Origin: Bacteroidales bacterium | GTDB taxonomy: Bacteria > Bacteroidota > Bacteroidia > Bacteroidales > JAADJA01 | DNA length: 64,000 nt | Direction: 5' to 3' | NCBI GenBank assembly: GCA_020052415.1 | Contig: JAGVPB010000048.1 | Span: 1 to 64,000, forward strand | Shown here: positions 25,479 through 33,725 of the stretch, one piece after another | Position numbering within the stretch: position 1 is the stretch's first letter | Layout: every line of letters begins with the position of its first letter | Program-made: the position numbers and the translations under genes | The notes under the pieces: generated by a model | Told to the model about the DNA's origin: nothing | Database searches by the model: none | Seen by the model: only the letters and a program-made list of their open reading frames with translations

Positions 25479-26759
25479 TCAAATTCTTTTGATTCTCTGG
25501 TATTGATAGGCTATTAAAATCATAACGATTGAAAAAGAAACAAGCAGCCCTATTTGTAAAAGGATATCCGTAAATCCACCACCTCTGAGGAACAGCTCGT
25601 AGAAACCTTCGAGCCCCCAGTTTAATGGTGAAAACAAGGAGATGGTTTGCATAATCCCGGGCATGATAAAGACAGGAACCCAGATTCCGCCTAGTGCAGC
25701 AAGGATAATTACCGAAACCGCCCCGAAGGATGCTGCCTGATCGTGAGTTCCGGCAATGGTACCAAGCATTACGCCATAACCTGCAGCCGCAAGTGCAACA
25801 GCCAGCGCCATGCAAACGAGCGCGAATTTGTGCGGTCCAAGACTAAGTACCGGTGTACCTAATATCGGAAGGATATACATACCAACAATCAGCATTAAAA
25901 CAAACTGTATCAAACAAACCACTATATACAAACTCACCTTAGCCATCATGGAAACAAGGTATGAGCCTGGTATCAGCTTTAATCTCAGCACACTTCCGCT
26001 GTCCCGTTCTTTAATGATGTTACCTGTAAGCGGGATAATGATGAAAAACATTGCAAATACAGCCCATGCAGGCACATTGTGCTGAACAGAATTGGGAAAT
26101 GTCTCAGTGAGTTTCCCGGTGGCATATTGTTCTTCAATCTCAACGCCTCCCTCAGAATTAAACTTCAGTTTATTTTCAGTGGATAGCTGATCAGAAATCT
26201 CTTTCGCGAAATATTCGAAGTTTATTTTGGCCTCCACATTATTGGTAAAATTCTGTAAGGCCATCATCACCGTTTGCTTATATGAATTTTTGATAACGGG
26301 ATCGAAATATACGATGATCTTTCCCGATTCTTTCAATCCATGTTTTGATTCATTGCCGATATCTTCATCTGAAAACTGCTGCTCTATTACTGATTTTGCT
26401 TTATTCCTTATTGTTTCTGTTGCTCCCGCCGTTACCACGATACCGATCTGGTATTTCCCTTCAACCACAAGCCGGTTCATACTTTCCTGATTCAACTCTG
26501 CATTTTCCATTTTTGTTGTAACCGCAAAAAATCCGGAGGACTTCAAACCCTGTTCAATTCCTACACCCAGCGAATCACCATCGAGGTCCAGAAAAAGAAT
26601 ATTGATTTGTGTTTCATCGAGTTCCCTGAAAGTATTATCCTGAATGAGGGTCATCACAAAAATGAGGAACACTGGCATAAGGAACAATATTGCAAGCCCG
26701 GCCTTATCTCTGATCAGGATAAGAAATTCCTTGTGAATGGATGTGATCAGCCGTTTCAT
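25479..26759 (-). CDS. ABC-2 type transporter permease
   Basis: A 426-residue export permease. One N-terminal membrane helix (AGLAILFLMPVFLIFVMTLI) is followed by a large extracytoplasmic region of about residues 40-235, and five C-terminal helices starting VPAWAVFAMFFIIIPLTGNII. The ABC-2 signature region is IIKERDSGSVLRLKLIPGS near 251-269. It overlaps the ATPase gene by one base (TGATG), so the two form one exporter. Its location inside the biosynthetic operon indicates that it moves the lipid product or an intermediate out of the cytoplasm. Confidence 0.9.
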   Translation of the reverse strand: MKRLITSIHKEFLILIRDKAGLAILFLMPVFLIFVMTLIQDNTFRELDETQINILFLDLDGDSLGVGIEQGLKSSGFFAVTTKMENAELNQESMNRLVVEGKYQIGIVVTAGATETIRNKAKSVIEQQFSDEDIGNESKHGLKESGKIIVYFDPVIKNSYKQTVMMALQNFTNNVEAKINFEYFAKEISDQLSTENKLKFNSEGGVEIEEQYATGKLTETFPNSVQHNVPAWAVFAMFFIIIPLTGNIIKERDSGSVLRLKLIPGSYLVSMMAKVSLYIVVCLIQFVLMLIVGMYILPILGTPVLSLGPHKFALVCMALAVALAAAGYGVMLGTIAGTHDQAASFGAVSVIILAALGGIWVPVFIMPGIMQTISLFSPLNWGLEGFYELFLRGGGFTDILLQIGLLVSFSIVMILIAYQYQRIKRI

Positions 26760-27514
26760 CAGTTATCTCTTAATTTTCGTCCGGTCAAAAGAAGGTAAAG
26801 CGTTTCAAGACTTGTGCATCCTTCATTTTGTCTGATTAATTCACCCGGATTTCCGTTTACGATAATTTCTCCGGAATCAATGATGGCAATGGATGTACAA
26901 AATTGTTCGGCTTCTTCCATATAATGTGATGTATAAATGATCGTTGTTCCCTTTTTATTGATTTCATTCAGGTGTTCGAGAATGACATTTCTGCTTTGAA
27001 CATCAACCCCGACAGTTGGCTCATCGAGAAAGAGGATTTTAGGTTCATGCAGAATACCGGCAATAAGGTTCAGCCGCCTTTTCATTCCTCCAGAAAATGT
27101 TTTGATCAGCTTGTTCCTGCTTTTGTCAAGTCCCATTAGCGTAAGACATTCATCGGTTCTTTGCCTGAGCTTATCATTATCCAGGCCGTACATCTTACCA
27201 AAAAATCTGAGATTTTCAAGGGGTGTCAGGGTTTCATATAGAGCAATCTCCTGCGGAACCAGTCCGACAATCTTTTTTATTTCGTTTGATTCTTTTTCAA
27301 TTGAGAATCCGTTGATCTTAACCACTCCAAAATCTTTTCTCAGAAACCCGCATAGTATGCTCAATGTTGTTGTTTTGCCGGCTCCGTTCGGACCAAGCAA
27401 TCCAAAAATCTCACCCTTTGATATTGTTAACGAAATATTATTGAGTGCGGGAACATCAGAACCACGGTAGGTTTTTGTAAGATTTTCGATTTGTATGATG
27501 GGTTCCAGAGGCAT
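26759..27514 (-). CDS. ABC transporter ATP-binding protein
   Basis: A 251-residue ATPase. Walker A GLLGPNGAGKTTT lies near 35-47, the Q-loop is in GLVPQEIALYETL, the signature is FSGGMKRRLNL near 140-150, Walker B is ILFLDEPTVGVD near 160-171, and the H-loop is IIYTSHYMEEAE. It belongs to the DrrA/CcmA-like exporter ATPases. It overlaps the BtrH-like gene by one base (TAATG) and the permease by one base, so translation of all three is coupled. Confidence 0.93.
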   Translation of the reverse strand: MPLEPIIQIENLTKTYRGSDVPALNNISLTISKGEIFGLLGPNGAGKTTTLSILCGFLRKDFGVVKINGFSIEKESNEIKKIVGLVPQEIALYETLTPLENLRFFGKMYGLDNDKLRQRTDECLTLMGLDKSRNKLIKTFSGGMKRRLNLIAGILHEPKILFLDEPTVGVDVQSRNVILEHLNEINKKGTTIIYTSHYMEEAEQFCTSIAIIDSGEIIVNGNPGELIRQNEGCTSLETLYLLLTGRKLRDN

Positions 27515-28539
27515 TAATTCAGTGGGAGTTTTTTAAGAAATTTGAATATTTTTTCTTCACGGTCAGCGATTTCCAAAAGTATATTCGATGCCGATTCGTA
27601 GGATTCTTCAGATCCTGCACGATCCTTAATGATCCTGCCTGAAATAACTGCAAACTCACGCCACCTATCCCCGGCCTCAGTCATTTCGCGTGAAGCCTGC
27701 ATAAGCTCATCACGGTTCAGGACTTTTGAAGCCTCTTGCAGGAATGCAGCATAAATAAAACGAAATCCCGCCCCGCCTGTACCTATCTCTTCAAGCATTC
27801 TTACAACCTGCCCTAAATACAGCGATGCCTTCTTTTTGCCCAGTCTTTTTGGCCAGCGCTTCATCCTTTTCGAAAGATACCTGATCCCTTTCACACCAAA
27901 CAGAGGAACAGGGATTTCGAGCATATCTTTACAGGTGTTATGGATGCCTTTGATAATTGCTTCTTTCAGATTATAACTGTCAGGAACGCCTTCGATATAG
28001 TACAATCTGCCTTTTGGAGGATAGGTTCCTTTGGCGAACCTTACCCGCATCAATTCCTCTTTTGTGAGCGATACCGGTGTTTCCATTATTGGATCGCTGA
28101 TCAGGTAGCTTCCGTTCTGACGGCCATAAACAATTATATTATGGGCATTGAAATGAAATCTGTAAGGAGCTGGGAAATAGGTGAGATGATAAACTCCAAC
28201 CAGGCAACCCGTGGGTATGCCGTTCCTGAGAGATTCGTCCAATCTTTCCATAGACTTTGCCTGATCGTTAAACCTTTCCCGCGTTATTTTTATTCCGAGT
28301 CTTCTGGTGATCCTTTTAAAGATCATACCGGGCAATGGCCTGAACGAAATTACAGGCAGGTAATTCAGCTTGATGAACGGCATATAGGAGAAGAACAGTC
28401 CGGAGCCAATGCCAAAAACCATCGGTTCACTCAGATGAATGTTATGATGTTTTAACAAATTAGAGGCTGCCCCGTTTTCGCAATGTGCCGCCTGGTGATG
28501 TTTGAAATCTATGATGATGTCTTTATTTTTTTCCGTCAT
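27514..28539 (-). CDS. BtrH N-terminal domain / DUF4872 protein
   Basis: A 341-residue protein of the BtrH family. Its founding member BtrH transfers an acyl group from a carrier protein to an amine in butirosin biosynthesis by a papain-like Cys mechanism. The expected nucleophile is Cys20 in HHQAAHCENGAASNLL, and a His lies in RFHFNAHNIIVYG near 130-142. The C-terminal half, with KEAIIKGIHNTCKDML and a helical RFIYAAFLQEASKVL region, fits DUF4872. In this operon it could offload acyl-ACP or condense the product with another group. Direct evidence for its substrate is absent. Confidence 0.82.
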   Translation of the reverse strand: MTEKNKDIIIDFKHHQAAHCENGAASNLLKHHNIHLSEPMVFGIGSGLFFSYMPFIKLNYLPVISFRPLPGMIFKRITRRLGIKITRERFNDQAKSMERLDESLRNGIPTGCLVGVYHLTYFPAPYRFHFNAHNIIVYGRQNGSYLISDPIMETPVSLTKEELMRVRFAKGTYPPKGRLYYIEGVPDSYNLKEAIIKGIHNTCKDMLEIPVPLFGVKGIRYLSKRMKRWPKRLGKKKASLYLGQVVRMLEEIGTGGAGFRFIYAAFLQEASKVLNRDELMQASREMTEAGDRWREFAVISGRIIKDRAGSEESYESASNILLEIADREEKIFKFLKKLPLN

Positions 28540-28566
28540 TAAAAGTTACCTCTCCTTAGTATAAGT

Positions 28567-28965
28567 TCACATAAAAGTTTTTAATTCATCAATTGTGATG
28601 TCGAGTGCTTGTGCATATTTCCCGAGGGTTTCGTCAGCAAGTTTTTGAAAAACTCCGGGTTTTAGATGGCGTTTCACCTTCCATTTTGGAATTCCGGCAT
28701 ATTGTGAAAGCAACTTCAGGTTCATAATGTTTTTTTCCATATAATAAGCAAGAGGGCTGAGTTTACCCGTAAGAACATTCTGCTTCGTTTCCTCGATCTT
28801 ATCGTTTACATCTGCCCAGGCTTGCTTTAAAGCCGCATTCTTTGGCGTCCAGCCGGTGCTGAGGACAGTAACATAATTTCCATTATCATCCACCGCATAG
28901 CAGACTTCCCGAAGCTTTCCTTCGAGCAAACCCTCATTATCCTGCGGAACTTCCTTTTCCTTCAT
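28567..28965 (-). CDS. small helix-turn-helix-like protein of the DAR operon
   Basis: A 132-residue protein with no clear family match by eye. Residues 1-45 form beta strands (LREVCYAVDDNGNYVTVLSTGW). Residues 46-75 are helical (AALKQAWADVNDKIEETKQNVL). The C-terminal 55 residues (NLKLLSQYAGIPKWKVKRHL ... YAQALDITIDELKTF) read like an XRE-type helix-turn-helix in which a recognition helix is followed by a closing 'LDITIDEL' helix. Its start codon overlaps the dehydratase stop by four bases (ATGA). It may regulate the operon or act as a small adaptor; neither is shown. Confidence 0.65.
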   Translation of the reverse strand: MKEKEVPQDNEGLLEGKLREVCYAVDDNGNYVTVLSTGWTPKNAALKQAWADVNDKIEETKQNVLTGKLSPLAYYMEKNIMNLKLLSQYAGIPKWKVKRHLKPGVFQKLADETLGKYAQALDITIDELKTFM

Positions 28966-29405
28966 ATTTTTTCATTCTCCTCTGAAGAAAATATTTTTAA
29001 TTCACATTCAGCCGAAATCGTGTCGTTGACCATAACTTTACCATTTACGATTGTAGCATTAGCTATGAGGTGAAGTACATTAATTTCTGTAATGATCTCC
29101 GAACTGACCTCGGGAAGAAAATAAAGCTGAAAATCCTTTATTCCACCTATAACCCCGGCTTTAATTTTTTGTTCACATCCCCTTTTATTCATCGCCAGCC
29201 AACCGGTCATCAGTGCCGAAGACTGCGCCATATTCTCGATGAGGCCGGATTCTGTAAAATAGCCATGCTTTACCAGAATATTGTCTGCCGAAACGGTCAA
29301 CCCTGTAACCGCCTTTAGTTCATCGCACTCAAACAGCTTATCAACCATAACCATTGGTGGTTTCTGTGGAATTAAATCAAGAATTGTTTTTCCGGATGCC
29401 AGCAT
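28962..29405 (-). CDS. hotdog-fold 3-hydroxyacyl-ACP dehydratase-like protein
   Basis: A 147-residue hotdog protein resembling FabZ/ApeI-type dehydratases. ILDLIPQKPPMVMVDKLFEC near 8-27 is the first module, although the classic His of FabZ (PHRxPFL) is Gln here. GYFTESGLIENMAQSSALMTGW near 53-74 keeps the acidic residue of the central helix. KAGVIGGIKDFQLYFLPEV is the dimer strand. It would dehydrate 3-hydroxyacyl chains or bind ketoacyl intermediates. The ATG at 29405 is chosen over a TTG upstream. It overlaps the next gene by four bases. Confidence 0.8.
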   Translation of the reverse strand: MLASGKTILDLIPQKPPMVMVDKLFECDELKAVTGLTVSADNILVKHGYFTESGLIENMAQSSALMTGWLAMNKRGCEQKIKAGVIGGIKDFQLYFLPEVSSEIITEINVLHLIANATIVNGKVMVNDTISAECELKIFSSEENEKI

Positions 29406-29472
29406 CAGTAAGTGATTTTTACACAAAGTAATTATGCAAAATTACACAACTAAATCCAGAAACAAACGATGG

Positions 29473-30633
29473 TCAAACCACAGTCATCATCGCATAAACG
29501 TATGAGAACCTGGCGCTTTCAGGGATTCCGCACAGGATTTTCTCACCTTTTTTCAGCTTTCCGGAATTAAATAATTCTTCCAGCATGAAGTAAATGGAAG
29601 CCGAGCCAACATTTCCGAGCCTCGTGAGGTTGGTAAACCATTTTTCACCAGGAATGTGAATATTCACTTTTTTAAATTCATGTTCAATTTTTTTCCTGAA
29701 AAACTCTGAAGAAAGATGAGGCAGGAAATAACTCAGGGTGGTCAGGTCAATGTTTTTCCTGTTTATGATTTCCGAAAGGTACTTTGCCGAAAGGCGGACG
29801 ATATTGTCTCCTAACAGGTTCACATCCTGGTGAAGCGACATGATTGACCTGTCGGGCAATTCGGTGGATTCAAATTCTCTCCAGCCTTTAAATCCTCCGT
29901 TATCCATTTTCTCGCCACCGGCATACATGCAGGTTTCAAATTCCCCTGCATAAGAAATGCTTTCGATCCAATCAATTTTCAATGTGATTCCTTTTTTATT
30001 CGGCTTATCCGAAAGCAATGCCGCTCCGGCTCCGTCAGAGAGCATCCATCTCAGGAATTCTTTCTCAAAGGCGATGAGTGGTTTTTTTTCAAGTTCGTGA
30101 AGCTTGTCTGATTCCTTTTCAAAGTTTTTCGATTTCATCCAGGTTGATAAAAGTTCAGAACCCGTGCATACGGCATTCGATTTTTCGCCGGCAAGAATTG
30201 ACAGATAAGCATACTTAATGGCATGGATTCCCGAGCAGCAGGAACCGGCAGCGGTGATGGTCTCAATAGGCCCCGTCCTGAGTTCGCCGTGCACCATTGA
30301 GGAATGAGAAGGTAAAAGCTGATCAGGAGAGGTTGTACCGCAGGCCAGCAACTGAATGTCTTCAATTTTAAAGCCGTCACCGGTGAGCCTCCGGATTGCT
30401 TCCGCGGTGAGTTGTGCATTGGAGTGGGTAAGGTTCCCGTTGTTATCGAGGGCGTAATATCGTGTTTTTATCTGGTTATTTCTCAGAACCAAAGGTTTGG
30501 CTTTCGAAGGTTTTCCATCCACCAAACCCAGGTAATGCTCCATCTCATCATTCGGTATGGGATCATTCGGTAAAAACTTAGCCAAACGGTTTATATAAAC
30601 GGATTTCGACATAAATTCAGCAATAAAGCTCAT
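29473..30633 (-). CDS. darB: dialkylresorcinol-type beta-ketoacyl-ACP synthase III
   Basis: A 386-residue FabH-like thiolase-fold enzyme. DarB homologues join two beta-keto acyl units and cyclise them to a 1,3-cyclohexanedione. The nucleophile is in TAAGSCCSGIHAIKYA (Cys133 in the CSG context). The second-site His is in SYFLPHLSSEFF and the Asn in LTRLGNVGSASIYF, so the Cys-His-Asn triad is complete. The ATG at 30633 is preferred; an upstream TTG adds a 15-residue segment without homology pattern. It lies 93 bases after darA. Confidence 0.87.
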   Translation of the reverse strand: MSFIAEFMSKSVYINRLAKFLPNDPIPNDEMEHYLGLVDGKPSKAKPLVLRNNQIKTRYYALDNNGNLTHSNAQLTAEAIRRLTGDGFKIEDIQLLACGTTSPDQLLPSHSSMVHGELRTGPIETITAAGSCCSGIHAIKYAYLSILAGEKSNAVCTGSELLSTWMKSKNFEKESDKLHELEKKPLIAFEKEFLRWMLSDGAGAALLSDKPNKKGITLKIDWIESISYAGEFETCMYAGGEKMDNGGFKGWREFESTELPDRSIMSLHQDVNLLGDNIVRLSAKYLSEIINRKNIDLTTLSYFLPHLSSEFFRKKIEHEFKKVNIHIPGEKWFTNLTRLGNVGSASIYFMLEELFNSGKLKKGEKILCGIPESARFSYVYAMMTVV

Positions 30634-30726
30634 GTTTAAAAATGAACCGGCAAATATATAAATTGTAGGATTAGTCAAAAAAAATGAAAGCAGAAAATTG
30701 GGGCAAACAATAAAACTGAATAATGA

Positions 30727-31641
30727 TTACTCTTCAAAGAAGTTATGAGAATAATAATCAACCAGCTTTTGTCTGCCTTCCCGGCTTATTTTGTGCTTCA
30801 GATAAAAAAGTAATGATACAACTGGTGAAATCAGAAATATGACTCCAAATAGATAGTATTTAAAAAGCTTTAGTCGTCCAACACGGGCAGCGCTACCATA
30901 ACTTCCCTTTTTCAGTATGAACTTCGACCAAATCCTGAACATCATCAATCCCCGCTTTTCAATACTGACCAATACCGGGTCAATATGAACGGCGCCTTTT
31001 TCGAGTAACCAATCCTGAAGCCCTTCAAGATTATCATCCTTAAAAGCATTAAGTATTACCTCACCAAACTTTGTTGATTCCTTAATCTCTTTTTCCGAAA
31101 TCCCGGCTTCAGGGAACCATCCACTTTTCTTTTTCTCCCCTTTTGTCATCCACCTTACAATAGTAATCACGCTCACCAGGTTTGGATTTTTATCAACCAG
31201 CACAATGTTGCCAACTAATTTACCTCCAAGATCATAAATTCTGCGTTTCACCCTTTCCTGCGACATCACCCACATATTGCGGCATCCCTGTATGGTTATG
31301 ACCGGTTTGTCCTTAATCACTTTTTTTGCGCTATCTAATTGAAGGAAAGAATTCATAGGTATGGAAGGTGAAAGGTACCACGTCTGGAAAGCAAGGATCA
31401 CAAGGTCGAAATCCTCATCCGGATCGAACGCAAACTGCATCATTTCACATGGAATTTCCTGCACCGATTCGGGGAAAGTCTGGAAAAAAGAAATTCCTTT
31501 CCAGGGAAAAGGGAATGGAGTAATGGGTCTTAATTCTTCCCAGGTGATCTCAAAAGTTGTTTTTAAAGGATTAACGATGGCTTCGGCTATTTCTTTAGCC
31601 TGCCCGGTTTGAGAATAATAAACGACCAATGCTTTTTTCAT
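30727..31641 (-). CDS. darA: dialkylresorcinol condensing enzyme / aromatase, flavodoxin-like
   Basis: A 304-residue flavodoxin-fold protein. The N-terminal KKALVVYYSQTGQAKEIAEAI is the FMN phosphate loop, and FAFQTWYLSPSIPMNSFL-type and QGCRNMW segments follow. DarA is known to aromatise the cyclohexanedione made by DarB to the resorcinol. The C-terminus has a membrane helix (YYLFGVIFLISPVVSLLFYL) and a basic tail, so the enzyme probably sits on the inner membrane. First gene of the operon. A GTG nine bases upstream is possible, but ATG at 31641 aligns with the flavodoxin start. Confidence 0.88.
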   Translation of the reverse strand: MKKALVVYYSQTGQAKEIAEAIVNPLKTTFEITWEELRPITPFPFPWKGISFFQTFPESVQEIPCEMMQFAFDPDEDFDLVILAFQTWYLSPSIPMNSFLQLDSAKKVIKDKPVITIQGCRNMWVMSQERVKRRIYDLGGKLVGNIVLVDKNPNLVSVITIVRWMTKGEKKKSGWFPEAGISEKEIKESTKFGEVILNAFKDDNLEGLQDWLLEKGAVHIDPVLVSIEKRGLMMFRIWSKFILKKGSYGSAARVGRLKLFKYYLFGVIFLISPVVSLLFYLKHKISREGRQKLVDYYSHNFFEE

Positions 31642-31908
31642 AAACAACACGACTTGAAAAACAGAAGTGCAAAAATAGATGAAAACGCACGAGCCGGGAC
31701 ATTATTCAATTTTATGGCTGGGGTGAGTTTGAAGTTTTAGTTTCCATGCCGCGAACCAGTCCTGCTCTCCTACTTGCCAGTGAGGGAAGTCTGGCCAGAT
31801 ATGAGTCTGATATTTTATTGTTGGTAAGGTTAAACTGTAAAAGTAGCGAGTAAAATTAAGCGAAAAATCAGGTAGCTCAAGCAAATTCCTAAATGCTTAA
31901 AATTGTCT

Positions 31909-32538
31909 TTAACGAATATCTCCCAGTCGCACACTCCATACATGCAGAGTATCAGAGCCAAAAATCTTACTTTCTTTTGTCAGGTAAATTTCAGCGAATC
32001 GGTTTATGGACCCTTGAATTTCTTCAGGCATTGAAGGATAGGTGATATTTTGTGAAAACCTTATGGTTCCAGAATAAGCAACACTTCCAGTCCGATGCAG
32101 AGGCTCCTGGATTCGTATCGAATCCATCGAAAATAATGGAATAGCCAACTTGTTTTCCAGTCCATCTGTTATAAGCTGTGAGACCTTCAATTCCTTAATA
32201 TTTTCATCCGTGATTTTTTGTACAAGTACACCATCAGAAATAAAAATCCCCCTGATCATCTCAGCCGCCTGCTGCCTGAAAGCCACATCAATAGCGGTAT
32301 CGGTAATAATTCGCAAGTAATCAACAAAGTCAGAAAGCTTTTGTTTTGCAGCAACTTCATAGGCGGATAATGATGATTCGGTCAGGTAATCGGTTTCAAA
32401 TTCCTCACGAATGTTTTCACGCGATTCAATCAAAGCAGTGTCTTCCCGGTTTGCCATTTCCTGCTCATCCCCGCAAGACGGCGCACAGAGTAACAATATC
32501 ACATTTATAAGAGCAAGTATTTTTAAAATTTTGTTCAT
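31909..32538 (-). CDS. hypothetical lipoprotein
   Basis: A 209-residue protein. MNKILKILALINVILLLCAPSCGDE is a lipoprotein signal with lipobox APSC. The mature part is helical and acidic for about 100 residues (SAYEVAAKQKLSDFVDYLRI) and then beta-rich, ending KIFGSDTLHVWSVRLGDIR. The layout suggests a small-molecule or peptide-binding nuclear-transport-factor-like fold, but this is a guess. It follows the single-pass membrane gene by 87 bases on the same strand and probably acts with it. I do not recognise the family. Confidence 0.7.
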   Translation of the reverse strand: MNKILKILALINVILLLCAPSCGDEQEMANREDTALIESRENIREEFETDYLTESSLSAYEVAAKQKLSDFVDYLRIITDTAIDVAFRQQAAEMIRGIFISDGVLVQKITDENIKELKVSQLITDGLENKLAIPLFSMDSIRIQEPLHRTGSVAYSGTIRFSQNITYPSMPEEIQGSINRFAEIYLTKESKIFGSDTLHVWSVRLGDIR

Positions 32539-32625
32539 TCTATAATATATCAGCCACCTGGCCATGTAGTATTTGTTAATTCGTTTTTCTCATTTCGTTA
32601 TTCTTCAATCGTTATTCATTTCTCA

Positions 32626-33552
32626 TCATCTCTTAATCCTGAACTTCATCACCACAATCTTATCATTTTTGATTTTCGTGTCAAGTATTTCAATATTTCT
32701 CAGATTTCCGGTTGGCATGGTCAGCTTATCAATGAATTCATCTTTGTTGTACAGTTCCATCCCGATTTCGCTGCGATCGCTTGAAACCTGGTAGATCATG
32801 GCAGTTTCATCAATAATTTTATCGAGGCTTTTTCTCCGCTTTTGCCAGTCGTCCACTTTCATTTCCGAAAAATAATGTATCATCATCGCATAATCATCTG
32901 CATGAAGGCTGATTTGCTGATCCTTTTCAAATGATTTAAATGTTCGTATTATCGTGTCCGTTTTGTAATAAGGAGCGCTAACGACGAATTTTACTTGCCG
33001 TTCACCGGTTCTGAATGAAAATCCACCGGATGTGTCAGTAAAATAACTGACCGGCGATTCCTTATCCCTGATGATTTTAACTTCAATCCGGCTGCCGGTG
33101 ACCGCTTCCTTTGTATCCGCATCATAAAAGCTGAACCTGTATTCTCCAACACTTACCAGCTTGTACACCACAAACAGGACAATCATTACAGCTACAACCA
33201 GCACCGGAACTATGATAAAATACCTGTTGGCTTTGCTTTCAGGAGGATGAATAACAGCTTCTCCACCATTTTTATAAACAAAATCATCCCAGTTGGAATA
33301 GCCGGCATATTTGCTCAAAAGGTTCAGTACATCAATACGCGGCAGCGACTGATTTTCCTTTTTGATATGATTATAAAACCATTTTTCACTAATATGCGCA
33401 TTCACCGTATTAAGAAGCTCCTCCTGAAAATCGGTAATCTCCTGTCCCTTCCAATCGGAGATGGATGGATTAATGCCGGGATATGAATGCTGCATGGTAG
33501 CCACAATCTTTTGCTTTAGCAACTCAAAATGATTTCTGTTTCCGTTTTGCAA
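32626..33552 (-). CDS. single-pass membrane protein of unknown function
   Basis: A 308-residue protein with a cytoplasmic N-terminal domain (about 110 residues, ending in LPRIDVLNLLSKYAGYSNWDDF), one membrane helix (YFIIVPVLVVAVMIVLFVVYKLV near 112-134), and a beta-rich exterior domain that starts YRFSFYDADTKEAVTGSRIEVKII and looks Ig-like (carboxypeptidase-regulatory type). The N-terminal block recurs in many uncharacterised Bacteroidota membrane proteins. The arrangement suggests signal transfer between the envelope and the cytoplasm. Divergent from the FISUMP gene at 33726. Confidence 0.65.
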   Translation of the reverse strand: MQNGNRNHFELLKQKIVATMQHSYPGINPSISDWKGQEITDFQEELLNTVNAHISEKWFYNHIKKENQSLPRIDVLNLLSKYAGYSNWDDFVYKNGGEAVIHPPESKANRYFIIVPVLVVAVMIVLFVVYKLVSVGEYRFSFYDADTKEAVTGSRIEVKIIRDKESPVSYFTDTSGGFSFRTGERQVKFVVSAPYYKTDTIIRTFKSFEKDQQISLHADDYAMMIHYFSEMKVDDWQKRRKSLDKIIDETAMIYQVSSDRSEIGMELYNKDEFIDKLTMPTGNLRNIEILDTKIKNDKIVVMKFRIKR

Positions 33553-33725
33553 AGCTGACTAAATTTATAAGTTTTTGATAGAAAAATGCTTGCAAAGTAT
33601 TTTGCAAAAGATTTACAAGAGTAATTCAACTCATCCGGTGGCGCCTATTTTAATTTTACCCGAAAATCGAATTTAAAACAAAGATAAAGAATTAATCAGT
33701 TTTAAAATTATAAAGGAGACTACCT

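Noticed and set aside
31702-31884. 60-residue minus-strand frame ending EQDWFAAWKLKLQTHPSHKIE.
   Set aside because: The Trp-rich segment looks protein-like, but no start, ribosome site or family is evident; possibly a gene remnant between the dar operon and a lipoprotein gene.
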